Assembly (NCBI GenBank): GCA_023701125.1
Contig: JAMPXO010000019.1
Coordinates: forward strand, 1-57,353
Length of the DNA: 57,353 bases
Direction of reading: 5' to 3'
From: Vicinamibacteria bacterium
GTDB lineage: Bacteria > Acidobacteriota > Vicinamibacteria > Fen-336
The number at the start of each line of letters is the position of its first letter. Position 1 is the stretch's first letter. Of this stretch, positions 43,789 through 53,186 are shown one piece after another. The notes under the pieces are model-generated. The model did no database searches, was not told where the DNA came from, and saw only the letters and a program-made list of their open reading frames with translations. The translations under genes were made by a program, and so were the position numbers.

Positions 43789-44706
43789 CTACGTCGCGGG
43801 TTCCGCCGCGATCGCGGATGCGATCACCGCGTCGAGCGGCGTCAGCTCCGCTCCCAGCAACGCGCGCAGCGGCCCCGCGTCGCCGACCTCGTCGCACAGC
43901 AGGCAGGCCAGCTCGTCCGCCGCCATCCCACGCCAGCCGCCCGCCCGCGCCTCGCGCAGCGCCTGCTCGACCGGGATCTCCTCGACATGAAGCGTGGCCG
44001 GCCGCCCCGCGCGCCGCGCGACCGCGGCGAAGCGCTCGAGGAACGCGGCGTAGGTGATCGGCTCCGGGCCGACCAGGTCGAAGACGTACGGCACCACGAA
44101 CGGTACCGCGGCCGCGCGCAGCACCAGCCGGGCGGCGTCGGCGACCGCGATCGGCTGCATGCGGTAGGCGCCGTCGCCGATCCGCGTCACCGCCCCGCGC
44201 GCCAGCTCCGCGAGCAGCGCCGGCACCAGCTCGCCACCGGGCCCGAAGATGTAGGACGGGCGGAACACGAACACCTGCAGGCCCGACTCGAACAGCTCCT
44301 GTTCCGCGCGCAGCTTGGACAGGAAGTAGGGGTTCGTGCAGTGCTCGCGCATCCCGTAGTGGGCGACGCCGAGGCCGGAGTAGAAGACCACGCGCCGCAC
44401 GCCCGCGGCGCGCGCGGCCGCGATCACCGCGCGGGTGCCCTCCACGTTGACCGCGGCGTAGGTCTGGCCGCGGCGTTCGGCGCCGACCTGGGCGAGGTGG
44501 ACGACGGCGTCGGCGTCAGCGAAGGCCGGCGCCAGCGCCGCGGCGTCGAGCGCCGCGATCCGCGCGACGGCTCCGCCCGCGGCTTCGACCCGTGCCGCCG
44601 CCTCGCCGGAGCGGGCGAGGCCGACCGCAGCCACGCCCGCGTCAGCGGCCGCGCGCAGCACCGCGCGGCCGACGAACCCGCTCGCCCCCGTCACTGCGAT
44701 CCGCAT
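43789..44706 (-). CDS. NAD(P)-dependent epimerase/dehydratase (extended SDR)
   Basis: 305 aa. Rossmann start IAVTGASGFVGRAVLRAA (GxxGxxG), DAVVHLAQVG, RVVFYSGLGVAHYG with the usual Tyr/Lys site altered (no YxxxK; the region reads NPYFLSKLRAEQ, giving Tyr and Lys), and VFRPSYIFGPGGE. It is of the NDUFA9/atypical SDR kind. TAAGCT lies 8 nt before the ATG. Confidence 0.85.
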   Translation of the reverse strand: MRIAVTGASGFVGRAVLRAAADAGVAAVGLARSGEAAARVEAAGGAVARIAALDAAALAPAFADADAVVHLAQVGAERRGQTYAAVNVEGTRAVIAAARAAGVRRVVFYSGLGVAHYGMREHCTNPYFLSKLRAEQELFESGLQVFVFRPSYIFGPGGELVPALLAELARGAVTRIGDGAYRMQPIAVADAARLVLRAAAVPFVVPYVFDLVGPEPITYAAFLERFAAVARRAGRPATLHVEEIPVEQALREARAGGWRGMAADELACLLCDEVGDAGPLRALLGAELTPLDAVIASAIAAEPAT

Positions 44707-44738
44707 CGCCCGAGAGCTTATGCGGATTTCGCCACGGG

Positions 44739-46037
44739 CTACGGCAGCAGCTTGCGCTTCTTCGCGGCCGCCTCGAGCTCCGGGCGGAAGCGCGGGTCGG
44801 CGATGCTGATCAGCAGCTCCGCGCGCTCGCGCAGGTTGCGGCCGAACAGGTTGACGGCGCCGTGCTCGGTCACCACCCAGTGCACGTCGCCGCGGCTGGT
44901 GACGACGCCCGCGCCTTCCTTGAGGAACGGCACGACCCGCGACATCGCGCCAGCCTTGGCCGTCGACGGCAGCGCGATCACCGGCCGGCCGCCCTGGGAG
45001 CGGGCCGCGCCGCGGATGAAGTCGACCTGGCCGCCGATGCCCGAGTAGATGTAGGGCCCGATCGAGTCCGAGCAGATCTGGCCCGTCAGGTCGACCTCGA
45101 GCGCGGAGTTGATCGCCACCAGGTTGGCGTTGCGGCTGACCACCTCGGGGTCGTTGCAGTAGTCGACCGGGTGGCCCTCGATCAGCGGGTTGTTGTCGAC
45201 GAACTCGTACAGCGCCTCGGAGCCGAGCGCGAAGGTGACGATCACCTTGCCCGGGTGCAGCGTCTTGCGGGTGCCGGTGACCAGCCCACGCTCGATCGCG
45301 CGCATCGCGCCGTCCGAGAACATCTCGGTGTGGATGCCGAGCTCGAGGTCGCCGTCGAGCGACTCGTAGACCGTGTCCGGGATGCCGCCGATGCCCATCT
45401 GCAGCGTCGCCCCGCGCGTGATCAACGGCACGATGTGGCGGGCGATGCCGCGCTCGACGTCGGAAGCGGGCCGCGGGGCGAGCGTCGGCAGCGGCCGGGT
45501 GTCCTCGACGATCGACTCCACCCGCGAGACGTGGAGGAAGCAGTCGCCGAGGATGCGCGGCATCTTCTCGTTGACCTGGACGACGACGTGCTTGGCCTTC
45601 TGGCAGGCCGCCATCGACGCCAGCACCTCGACGCCGAAGCTCATGAAGCCGTGCTCGTCGGGCGGCGACACCTGCAGCAGCGCGACGTCGAGCGGGATGA
45701 TCCCTTCCTTGTACAGGCGCGGGATCTGGTGCAGGAAGACCGGCACGTAGTCGGCGCGGCCCTCGTTGACCGCGGCGCGGTCGGCGGGGCCCACGAACTG
45801 CGAGTTGTGGCGGAAGTGGCCTTCCATGCCGGGCGCCGACAGCGGGTCGTTGCCGAGCAGCAGCAGGTGGTTGAGCTGGACGTTCTCGAGCTCGTCGCGG
45901 CGCGCCGCCAGCGCGTCGACCAGCGCCTGCGGCACCGCGGCGTTGCCGCCGTAGTACACGCGGTCGCCGCTCTTCACGCAGCGCACGGCCTCGGCCGCGC
46001 TCTTGCGCTTCTTGCGGTAGTCGTCGAGCCAGCTCAT
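44739..46037 (-). CDS. Acetyl-CoA hydrolase/transferase family (4-hydroxybutyrate CoA-transferase-like)
   Basis: 432 aa, family I CoA-transferase. SGDRVYYGGNAAVPQALVDAL, LLQVSPPDEHGFMSFGVEV, ATLQMGIGGIPDTVYESL, LGIHTEMFSDG, FALGSEALYEFVDNNP (catalytic Glu region), YSGIGGQVDFIRGAARS and VVTEHGAVNLFGRNLRERA are all typical. It moves CoA between acyl groups or hydrolyses acetyl-CoA; substrates cannot be told. ATGA overlap with ald. Confidence 0.88.
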   Translation of the reverse strand: MSWLDDYRKKRKSAAEAVRCVKSGDRVYYGGNAAVPQALVDALAARRDELENVQLNHLLLLGNDPLSAPGMEGHFRHNSQFVGPADRAAVNEGRADYVPVFLHQIPRLYKEGIIPLDVALLQVSPPDEHGFMSFGVEVLASMAACQKAKHVVVQVNEKMPRILGDCFLHVSRVESIVEDTRPLPTLAPRPASDVERGIARHIVPLITRGATLQMGIGGIPDTVYESLDGDLELGIHTEMFSDGAMRAIERGLVTGTRKTLHPGKVIVTFALGSEALYEFVDNNPLIEGHPVDYCNDPEVVSRNANLVAINSALEVDLTGQICSDSIGPYIYSGIGGQVDFIRGAARSQGGRPVIALPSTAKAGAMSRVVPFLKEGAGVVTSRGDVHWVVTEHGAVNLFGRNLRERAELLISIADPRFRPELEAAAKKRKLLP

Positions 46038-47161
46038 CGCCCGGCCTCCTGCAGCAGCGCCTGGAGCTCCGCGGCCCTCTGTCCGAGCGACTCGGCGAGG
46101 GCTTCGTTGACCACCCGGCCGCCGAAGTAGCAGGCGCCGCTGGCCAGCCCCGGGTCCTTCAGCGCGACCGCCGGGCCGTGGTCCGCGATCAGGGCGACGT
46201 AGCCGGCGACCGCGTCGGCCAGCGCGATCGACGCCGTGCGGGCGATCGCCGAGGTCATGTTGGGCACGCAGTAGTGGACGACGTTGTGGAGCACGAACAC
46301 GGGGTCGTGCAGGTCGGTCGGCCGGCTGGTCTCGACGCAGCCGCCCTGGTCGATCGACAGGTCGAGGATCACGCTGCCCGGCCGCATGCCCTTGACCATG
46401 TCGGTGGTGACCAGGAACGGGGCCCGCGCGCCGGGGATCAGCACGGCGCCGATCACCACGTCGGCGACCGCGGTGTAGCGCTGCAGCCGCGCCCGCGTCG
46501 CCTGCTCGGCCGTCACCTGCGGCCCCAGCCGCCGGGTCAGCTCGCGCAGCTTGGCCTCGTCGTCGTCGAGCACGAACACCTGCGCGCCCAGCGACATCGC
46601 GCGTGCCGCGGCGGTGCGGCCGACGCCGCCGGCGCCGAGCACCAGCACCTTGGCCGGCGCGATGCCGGGCATGGAGCCGAGCAGGATGCCGCGGCCACCG
46701 TTCTGGGTCTGCAGGTACTGCCCCGCGACCAGCACGGCCAGCTCGCCGGCGACCTGGCTGAAGGCCGACAGGATCGGCCGGTGGCCGGTCTCGTCCTGGA
46801 CCAGCTCGTAGGCGATGGCGGTGATCTGCCGCTCGCGCAGTTGCTCGAGCGCGCGCGGCGGCGCCACCGCGAGGTGCTGGAAGCCGAGCAGCACGGCCCC
46901 GGGCCGCAGCAGGGCCAGGTCGGCGGGCGGGATCAGGCCGACGGAGCACACCACGTCGGCGCGCCCCAGCGCCTCGTCGCGGCTGTAGGCGATGCGCGCG
47001 CCGGACGCTTCGTACTCCTGGTCCGGGAAGCGGGCGGCTTCGCCGGCGCCGCGCTCGAAGATCACGGTGTGGCCGCGGCCGACGAGTGCGGCCGCCGCGC
47101 GCGGGGTCAACCCGACCCGCCGCTCCTGGCGCCCGGTCTCCCTGGGAATACTGATGTGCAT
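46034..47161 (-). CDS. ald: Alanine dehydrogenase
   Basis: 375 aa. ISIPRETGRQERRVGLTP at the start, AYELVQDETGHRPILSAFSQVAGELA, the NAD site VLVLGAGGVGRTAAARA followed by FVLDDD, and DLSIDQGGCVETSRPT, HYCVPNMTSAIARTAS are characteristic. It interconverts alanine and pyruvate plus ammonia. The nicotinamide transhydrogenase alpha subunit shares the fold but has a different C terminus. AGGAGG precedes the ATG. Confidence 0.9.
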   Translation of the reverse strand: MHISIPRETGRQERRVGLTPRAAAALVGRGHTVIFERGAGEAARFPDQEYEASGARIAYSRDEALGRADVVCSVGLIPPADLALLRPGAVLLGFQHLAVAPPRALEQLRERQITAIAYELVQDETGHRPILSAFSQVAGELAVLVAGQYLQTQNGGRGILLGSMPGIAPAKVLVLGAGGVGRTAAARAMSLGAQVFVLDDDEAKLRELTRRLGPQVTAEQATRARLQRYTAVADVVIGAVLIPGARAPFLVTTDMVKGMRPGSVILDLSIDQGGCVETSRPTDLHDPVFVLHNVVHYCVPNMTSAIARTASIALADAVAGYVALIADHGPAVALKDPGLASGACYFGGRVVNEALAESLGQRAAELQALLQEAGR

Positions 47162-47173
47162 CCGCCCCTCCTA

Positions 47174-47257
47174 TCGGGTTCCGACGCCGGGGTGAACCCG
47201 GCGTCGGTCCCATGGGGGCTACGTCGCAAACGGACGCTCCTCCGCCCCCAAACCCCC
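47174..47257 (+). repeat. Dispersed two-hairpin repeat, copy 6 (full)
   Basis: An 84-bp copy upstream of ald. Hairpin 1 is perfect: CCGACGCCGGG / CCCGGCGTCGG. The rest follows copy 4 almost base for base. It is directly followed by a short extra GGGTTCC and copy 7, making a tandem. Confidence 0.9.
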
Positions 47258-47269
47258 GGTCGGGTTCCA

Positions 47270-47312
47270 TCGGGTTCCGGCGCCGGGGTCAATCCGGCGT
47301 CGGTCCCATGGG
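47270..47312 (+). repeat. Dispersed two-hairpin repeat, copy 7 (partial)
   Basis: The first half only: TCGGGTTCC, hairpin CCGGCGCCGG / CCGGCGTCGG, then TCCCATGGG. It breaks off where the second hairpin would begin. Confidence 0.75.
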
Positions 47313-47364
47313 CCTGGCTGCAGCACTCATGCCCGGCCGGCGACGCAGGCTTTGCGCGCTCCGA

Positions 47365-49029
47365 CTAGCGCGACACGGCCCGCTTCAGCGCCCGCCCCGG
47401 CGTCGCACCCGTCGGTTCGCCGTCGCGCAACACTGCGACACCGTTGACGAAAACGTGGCGGACCCCGATCGCGTACTGGTGGGGCTGCTCGAACGTCGCG
47501 TGGTCCGCGACCGTCGCCGGGTCGAACACCACGACGTCCGCGAAGGCCCCGACCCGCAGCTCCCCGCGGTCGGCCAGCTTGAAGTTGCGCGCGGGCAGCG
47601 AGGTCAGGCGGCGGATCGCCTCTTCGAGGGTCAGCCGCTTCTCGTCGCGCACGTAGCGGCCGAGCAGGCGCGCGAAGTTGCCGTACGCCCGCGGGTGGGG
47701 GCTCGATTTCAGGAACGCGCCCTCCGCGGCCGGTGCGCCCGCGTCGGAGCCGAACGACACCCACGGCAGCGCGAGCTGGCGGGCGACGTTCTCCTCGCTC
47801 ATCAGGAAGAAGACGACCGCGATCCGCGATCCGTCCTCCTTCGTCAGCACCAGGATCGTCTCCTCGGGCGAGAGCCCGCGCTCCGCGGCGACCGAGGCCA
47901 GCGTGCGGCCGGTCAGCGGCTTGAGCGCGTCGTTGCGGAAGCCGACCAGCAGGATGCGCTCCGCGCTGCCCGCGGCCAGGCACAGGTTCTCGAAGCCCAT
48001 GCCCGGGGTCCGCATCTCGCGCAAGATGCGCTCGCGGGTCGCGGCGTCCGCCACCCGGGCGTGGAAGCCGTCCCAGCCGCCGTCGAGGGCCCAGCGCGGC
48101 ACGCAGGCGTCGAAGCCGGTGGCGCCCGCGGTGTAGTTGTACATGTTGGCCGACACGTCCTGGCCCGCCACTCGCGCCGCCTCGACCTTCGCGATCGCCG
48201 CTTCCAGCCGGCCCCAGTTGTCCTTGCCGGCCGCCTTCAGGTGCCAGATCTCGGCGCCGACCCCGCCTTCGCGGCCGATCCGGATCAGCTCGTCCACCGC
48301 CTCGAGGAAGTGATCGCCCTCGCTGCGCAGGTGCGACAGGTAGCGGCCGCCGAACGGCGCCGCCGCCCGCGCCAGCGCGATCAGCTCCTCGGTCGAGGCG
48401 TACGAGTCGGGCGCGTAGATCAGCGACGAGCCGACGCCGAGCGCGCCCTGCTCCATCTCGGCCTTGACCAGCGCCGCCATCTGCGCGAGCTCCGCGGGCG
48501 TCGCCGCCCGCTCGACCAGGCCGACCACGTGCTCGCGCACGGTGCCGGCACCGACCAGCGAGGCGACGTTGACCGCGACGCCGCGGCGTTCGATGTGCTC
48601 GAGGTACTCGCGCAGGCTGGTCCAGGCGACGTCGTAGCGCAGGTCGCCCTGGCCGTCGCGCATCGCCTTCTTCATCGCCTCGTTCAGCGGGCCCATCGAC
48701 GAGCCCTCGCCGAAGATCTCGGTCGTCACCCCCTGCTTCACGTCGGACACGGCGCGGCCGTCGACCAGCAGCGTCTCGGTCGCCCACGACAGCACGTTGA
48801 CGAAGCCCGGGGCCACGGCCTGGCCCGCGGCGTCGATCGTCAACTTCGCAGGCGCGTTGGCCAGGTCGCCGATGGCGGCGATGCGGTCGCCGCGGATGCC
48901 GACGTCCAGCCGGCGGGCGGGCGCGCCGCTGCCGTCGTGGACGAGCCCGCCGCGGACCAGCACGTCGAAGGGCTCGGGGGCGGCCGCCGTGGCGAGCAGG
49001 GCGGCGAGGGCAAACGTGGTTGCGGTCAT
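47365..49029 (-). CDS. Secreted amidohydrolase, D-aminoacylase-like, with altered metal site
   Basis: 554 aa with a signal peptide (to about 18). The N-terminal frame is of the amidohydrolase superfamily (DVLVRGGLVHDGSG, DVGIRGDRIAAIG). The usual HxH of D-aminoacylase is replaced: PGFVNVLSWATE has Leu80 and Trp82 where the two His should be, and GEGSSM stands for the Cys-containing GNCG. YLSHLRSEGD, WHLKAAGK and SFGSDAGA keep other metal residues. It may bind one metal or be a non-classical hydrolase. GGAGG precedes the ATG. Confidence 0.78.
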   Translation of the reverse strand: MTATTFALAALLATAAAPEPFDVLVRGGLVHDGSGAPARRLDVGIRGDRIAAIGDLANAPAKLTIDAAGQAVAPGFVNVLSWATETLLVDGRAVSDVKQGVTTEIFGEGSSMGPLNEAMKKAMRDGQGDLRYDVAWTSLREYLEHIERRGVAVNVASLVGAGTVREHVVGLVERAATPAELAQMAALVKAEMEQGALGVGSSLIYAPDSYASTEELIALARAAAPFGGRYLSHLRSEGDHFLEAVDELIRIGREGGVGAEIWHLKAAGKDNWGRLEAAIAKVEAARVAGQDVSANMYNYTAGATGFDACVPRWALDGGWDGFHARVADAATRERILREMRTPGMGFENLCLAAGSAERILLVGFRNDALKPLTGRTLASVAAERGLSPEETILVLTKEDGSRIAVVFFLMSEENVARQLALPWVSFGSDAGAPAAEGAFLKSSPHPRAYGNFARLLGRYVRDEKRLTLEEAIRRLTSLPARNFKLADRGELRVGAFADVVVFDPATVADHATFEQPHQYAIGVRHVFVNGVAVLRDGEPTGATPGRALKRAVSR

Positions 49030-49102
49030 GTTTCGAAGCCTCCGTGGCGAACCGCGGTCGATTATGGGGCCGCGGGGGCCACTGCTATCCTCGTCGGCCT
49101 CT

Positions 49103-49804
49103 ATGCTCACGATTCGCCGCACCCTGCCGTTCGCCCTCGTCCTCGCCGTCGCCGCCTGCCAGCAGAAGCCCGCGGAGCCCGCTGCAGCTCCCCAGGTCTC
49201 GCCCCTCCAGACCGACGACCAGAAGACGCTCTACACGGTCGGCCAGATGCTCGGCCGCAACCTCGCTCCCTTCAAGCTCACGCCGGAAGAGCTGCAGATC
49301 GTCAAGCTGGGCGTCGACGACGCGGTCGCCGGCAAGCCGCCCGCGGTGCCGATCGAGCAGTACGGCCCGCGCATCCAGCAGATGTTGCAGGCGCGCAGCG
49401 CCGCCTCCGCGGTCGACAACAAGGCCAAGGGCGCGGAGTTCGCCAAGGCCGCTGCGGCCGAAGCCGGGGCGCGCACGCTGCCCTCGGGCGTCGTGATCCG
49501 CACCCTCACGCCCGGCACGGGCGCCAAGCCCTCGGGCCCCGGCGCCACGGTCAAGGTCCACTACCGCGGCACGTTGACCGACGGCAAGGAGTTCGACTCC
49601 TCGATCGCCCGCGGTGAGCCGGTCGAGTTCCCGCTCGCGGGCGTGGTCCCGTGCTGGACCCAGGGCGTCGCGGAGATGCAGGTCGGCGAGAAGGCGCGCC
49701 TGGTGTGCCCGTCCGACACGGCCTACCGCGACGAAGGCCGCCCGCCGACGATCCCGCCGGGGGCCACGCTGGTGTTCGAGATCGAGCTGCTCGCCGTCAA
49801 GTAG
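49103..49804 (+). CDS. FKBP-type peptidyl-prolyl isomerase lipoprotein
   Basis: 233 aa. Lipoprotein signal VLAVAAC (C19) and a Gln/Pro-rich linker come first, then an FKBP_N helical part (YTVGQMLGRNLAPFKLT) and the FKBP domain (about 125-233; VKVHYRGTLTDGKEFDSSI, VVPCWTQGVAEMQVGEKARL, IPPGATLVFEIELL). It should fold periplasmic proteins. TATCCT lies 11 nt before the ATG with no Shine-Dalgarno. Confidence 0.9.
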   Translation: MLTIRRTLPFALVLAVAACQQKPAEPAAAPQVSPLQTDDQKTLYTVGQMLGRNLAPFKLTPEELQIVKLGVDDAVAGKPPAVPIEQYGPRIQQMLQARSAASAVDNKAKGAEFAKAAAAEAGARTLPSGVVIRTLTPGTGAKPSGPGATVKVHYRGTLTDGKEFDSSIARGEPVEFPLAGVVPCWTQGVAEMQVGEKARLVCPSDTAYRDEGRPPTIPPGATLVFEIELLAVK

Positions 49805-49860
49805 ACGACATCCGTGTGACGGCGGCGGCCAGGCAGGCGGGGGGCTAGAATCCCCCCCGC

Positions 49861-52800
49861 TTGAACCTCTCGCAAAGGGCCGCCGCCGTCTTTGACGTTC
49901 AGCCGGGGGAGGGCCGCAACGCCTCGTTGATGCTGGCCCACGCTTTTGCGATGGGCCTGGCCACGGTCTTCTTCGAGACCGCGGCGTCCGCGCTGTTCCT
50001 CGCCCGCTACCCGTCGAGCCTGCTGCCGTGGGTGTACATCGCGGCCGCGGTCGTCAACACCACGACCGGGCTCGCCTACACCGCTCTCCAGTCGCGGCTG
50101 GGCTTCGCCCGGCTGATGCAGGGCACGCTGGCGTTCCTGCTGGTCGTCACGCTCGTGTTCCGGGCGGGCATCGCCTGGACCGACAGCGCGGCGATGGTGT
50201 TCGGGCTGCTCGTCTTCTACCGGGTGGTCTCGATCCTGACCGACCTCGAGTACTGGGCGGTCGCGGCCCGGCTCTACGACGTGCGCCAGGCCAAGCGGCT
50301 GTTCGGCTTCATCGGCTCGGGCGAGGTCATCGCGCGGATCGGCGGCTCGTTCTCCGTGCCGCTGCTGGTCCACGCGCTGGGCGTCGCCAACCTGCTGCTG
50401 CTGTCCGGGGTGGCGCTGTTCGCCTGCCTGCTGCTGGCGGGCGCGGTGCTGCGCCGCGCGACGGTGGACGAGCCGCAGGCGCCCGGCACCGCCTCCTCGA
50501 CGGCGAAGCCCGCGCCGCGCCCCGGCGCGCTCTCGCTGCTGCGCGACGTGCTCGCCGACCGCTACCTCAAGCTGCTGGTCGCGGTCGTCTTCTTCGGCGT
50601 GCTCGGCAAGTACTTCGTCGACTTCGCGTTCCTCGAGCAGATGAAGAGCCGCTACGCCGGGGCCAGCGAGCTGGCCACCTTTTTCGGCCTGTTCTCCGGC
50701 TTCACCCAGGTCGGCTCGCTGCTGGCCCGCGCGTTCCTCTCGGGCCGCGTGCTCAAGCGCTACGGCGTCGGCGTCGGGCTGGTGATCATGCCGCTCACCC
50801 ACGTCGCCTGCACCCTGCTGCTGGTCGGCGCGGGGCTGCTCGACCTGGGGGCGGCCGTGTTCTGGCTGGTGATCGCCAACCAGGGCGTGTACAAGGTGCT
50901 CAAGCACCCGGTGGACAGCCCGTCGATCAAGGTGCTGTACCAGCCGCTCCAGAAGTCGCAGCGGCTGGCGATGCAGGTGGCCGTCGAGACGCTGGTCACG
51001 CCGGTCACCTTCGGCCTCGCCGGCGTGGTGATGCTGCTGTTCGCCACCGTCATCCCCTACGACCCGACGGTGTTCGCGGCGGTGTTGCTGCTGACCTTCG
51101 CCGGCTGGGCGTTCTTCGCCCACCAGGCGGGCCAGGAGTACGCGGGCGCGCTGGCCGGCGCGCTCAAGGGCCGGGTCGAGGACGTGGAGTTCACGTTCGA
51201 GGACGAGGCCGGCCTGCGCGCGCTGAAGAGCACGCTGTTCCAGGGCAAGCCGTCCGAGATCCTGTTCGCGCTGGAGCTGCTGGAGAAGAGCCTCGGCCCG
51301 CGGCTGGCGCCGGCGCTGCAGGACCTCGAGCAGCACGCCGCGCCCGAGGTGCGCACCGCCGTGCTGCAGTACGCCGGGCGCCAGCGCCTGGAGTCGCTGC
51401 TCCCCTTCGTCGAGCGCAGCCTGGCCAACGACCCCGACCCGCTCGCTCGCGCCGCCGCGCTGACCGCGCTGGCCGCCATCCTCGGCCCCGGCGCCGAGGC
51501 CCGCGTCGCTCCCCACCTCTCCGACCCCGACCCCGGCGTCGTGCGCGCCGCACTGATCGCGCTGCTGCGCCAGGGCGCCGACTTCGCCAACCACTACCTC
51601 GCCGACCGGGCGCGCTCGCGGCGGCAGGAAAAGCGGCTGTGGGCCGCCCGCGTGATCGCCGACGTCGGCGAGCCGCGCCGTTTCCGCGAGCCGCTCGCGC
51701 GCCTGCTCGAGGACCCGGCGCCCGACGTGCGCCGGGCCGCGCTTTCCGCCGCGGCCCGCGTGCGCGACCACCGCCACTGGCCGGCCGTGATCGAGGCGCT
51801 GGGCGACCGCGTCGTGGCGGGCGCCGCCGAGAACGCCCTCGTGGCGGCGGGCGACCCGGTGCTGGAGGCGGTCGCCGAGGCGCTGCGGAGCGCTCGCGAC
51901 CGGCAGGTGGCGCGGCGCGCGACGCGCGTGGTCGGCCGCATCAGGGGCGCCGCCGCCCAGGCCCTGCTGTTCGAGCTGCTGTCCCACCCCGAGGCCCTGG
52001 TCCGCGGTGAAGCATTGACGGCGCTGACCCGCGCCGGGGCCGTGGCGGAAGGGCCGGACCGCGAGCGCGTCGAGGCGCTGCTCGACAAGAGCCTCGCCGA
52101 CGCCGCTCGCAAGCTGGCGATCCTCGACGACCTGGGTGACGACGACGCCGTCGGGCTGGTGCGCCAGGCACTCGACACCGAGCTGCGGGCCGCGGGCGGC
52201 CGCGTGCTGCTGATGCTGGCGCTGCTCCACGACCCGGTCGCCATCCTGCGCGCGCGCGACCACCTCGGCGACGCCGCCCGCGAGAAGCGCGCCTACGCGC
52301 TCGAGCTGCTCGAGGTCACGCTGGGCCCGAACCGCTTCGCCCAGGTCCACCCGCTGCTGGCCAGCCCACCCGACCCGAAGCGGACGCTGGTCGCCCGTTA
52401 CACCCCGGCGCGGACGACACGGGTCGATCGACTGGGCGAGCTGATCGTCGCCGAGGCGCTGTGGATGGCGCCGTGGACCCGGGCCTGCGCATCTGCCGCC
52501 GCGGTGCGCCTCGGGTTGCCGGGGATCGAGCTCACGCTGAGCCAGTTGCGTGCGCAGGCGCCGGGCGACACCTTCGTCGGCGAGTCGACGACCGTGGCGC
52601 TGCGCAAGGCCTCGGCGGCGATGCTGGACACGGTCTCGGTGAAGGCGGGCGGGGACGTCGGGAGGGGACTGATGCTGGCCATCGAGAAGGTGATCATCCT
52701 GAAATCCGTCAACATCTTCGGCCAGGTGTCCGAGGACGTGCTGGCGGACGTCGGCGCGCTGCTCGAGGAGGTCGCCTACCAGGCCGGCCAGGTGATCTTC

Positions 52801-53130
52801 GAGGCGGGCGAGCAGGGCGACAGCATGTACATCATCATCGAGGGCCGGGTCCGCGTGTACGACGGCCTGCGCACGATCGTCGAGCTGGGCGAGCGCGACA
52901 TCTTCGGCGAGCTGGCCCTGCTCGATCCCGAGCCGCGCTCGGCCTCGATCGCCGCGCTGCAGCCGACCCGGCTGTTCCGCCTCGACCGCGAGGCCTTCCT
53001 CGAGCTGATGGCCGGCAGCCCCGAGATCGTGCGTGGCGTGCTCCACGTCCTGTGCGAACGGCTGCGCCAGACGGCGAAGAAGGCCGGCGGCTACCAGGAC
53101 AAGGACCGGCCCTCTGGACAAGACGCCTGA
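49861..53130 (+). CDS. Nucleotide transporter-like / HEAT repeat / cyclic nucleotide-binding fusion protein
   Basis: 1089 aa. About 11-12 membrane segments (20-435) resemble the MFS-type ATP/ADP (NTT) carriers: FYRVVSILTDLEYWAVAARL, LFGFIGSGEVIARIGG, ANQGVYKVLKHPVDSPSIKV. Then many HEAT repeats (about 470-900; APEVRTAVLQYAG, DPDPLARAAALTALAA, APDVRRAALSAAARV and so on). The C terminus (935-1075) is a CRP-type domain with FGELALLDPEPRSASIAAL, including the cyclic nucleotide Arg. A TTG start is assigned; TAGAAT lies 9 nt before it. Substrate and partner are unknown. Confidence 0.82.
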   Translation: MNLSQRAAAVFDVQPGEGRNASLMLAHAFAMGLATVFFETAASALFLARYPSSLLPWVYIAAAVVNTTTGLAYTALQSRLGFARLMQGTLAFLLVVTLVFRAGIAWTDSAAMVFGLLVFYRVVSILTDLEYWAVAARLYDVRQAKRLFGFIGSGEVIARIGGSFSVPLLVHALGVANLLLLSGVALFACLLLAGAVLRRATVDEPQAPGTASSTAKPAPRPGALSLLRDVLADRYLKLLVAVVFFGVLGKYFVDFAFLEQMKSRYAGASELATFFGLFSGFTQVGSLLARAFLSGRVLKRYGVGVGLVIMPLTHVACTLLLVGAGLLDLGAAVFWLVIANQGVYKVLKHPVDSPSIKVLYQPLQKSQRLAMQVAVETLVTPVTFGLAGVVMLLFATVIPYDPTVFAAVLLLTFAGWAFFAHQAGQEYAGALAGALKGRVEDVEFTFEDEAGLRALKSTLFQGKPSEILFALELLEKSLGPRLAPALQDLEQHAAPEVRTAVLQYAGRQRLESLLPFVERSLANDPDPLARAAALTALAAILGPGAEARVAPHLSDPDPGVVRAALIALLRQGADFANHYLADRARSRRQEKRLWAARVIADVGEPRRFREPLARLLEDPAPDVRRAALSAAARVRDHRHWPAVIEALGDRVVAGAAENALVAAGDPVLEAVAEALRSARDRQVARRATRVVGRIRGAAAQALLFELLSHPEALVRGEALTALTRAGAVAEGPDRERVEALLDKSLADAARKLAILDDLGDDDAVGLVRQALDTELRAAGGRVLLMLALLHDPVAILRARDHLGDAAREKRAYALELLEVTLGPNRFAQVHPLLASPPDPKRTLVARYTPARTTRVDRLGELIVAEALWMAPWTRACASAAAVRLGLPGIELTLSQLRAQAPGDTFVGESTTVALRKASAAMLDTVSVKAGGDVGRGLMLAIEKVIILKSVNIFGQVSEDVLADVGALLEEVAYQAGQVIFEAGEQGDSMYIIIEGRVRVYDGLRTIVELGERDIFGELALLDPEPRSASIAALQPTRLFRLDREAFLELMAGSPEIVRGVLHVLCERLRQTAKKAGGYQDKDRPSGQDA

Positions 53131-53186
53131 AGGGGCGTCAGACTTCGCCCGCAAAAACTCGCCCCCCTGGAACCAAGGAGACCGTG

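Noticed and set aside
49723-53154. Very long open frame (1143 codons) on the minus strand opposite the transporter-HEAT gene
   Set aside because: A codon-phase shadow of the high-GC plus-strand gene: low-complexity Arg/Gly/Ala/Glu/His composition and no domain motifs. Similar shadows at 26662-29733, 2619-5060 and elsewhere were also left out.
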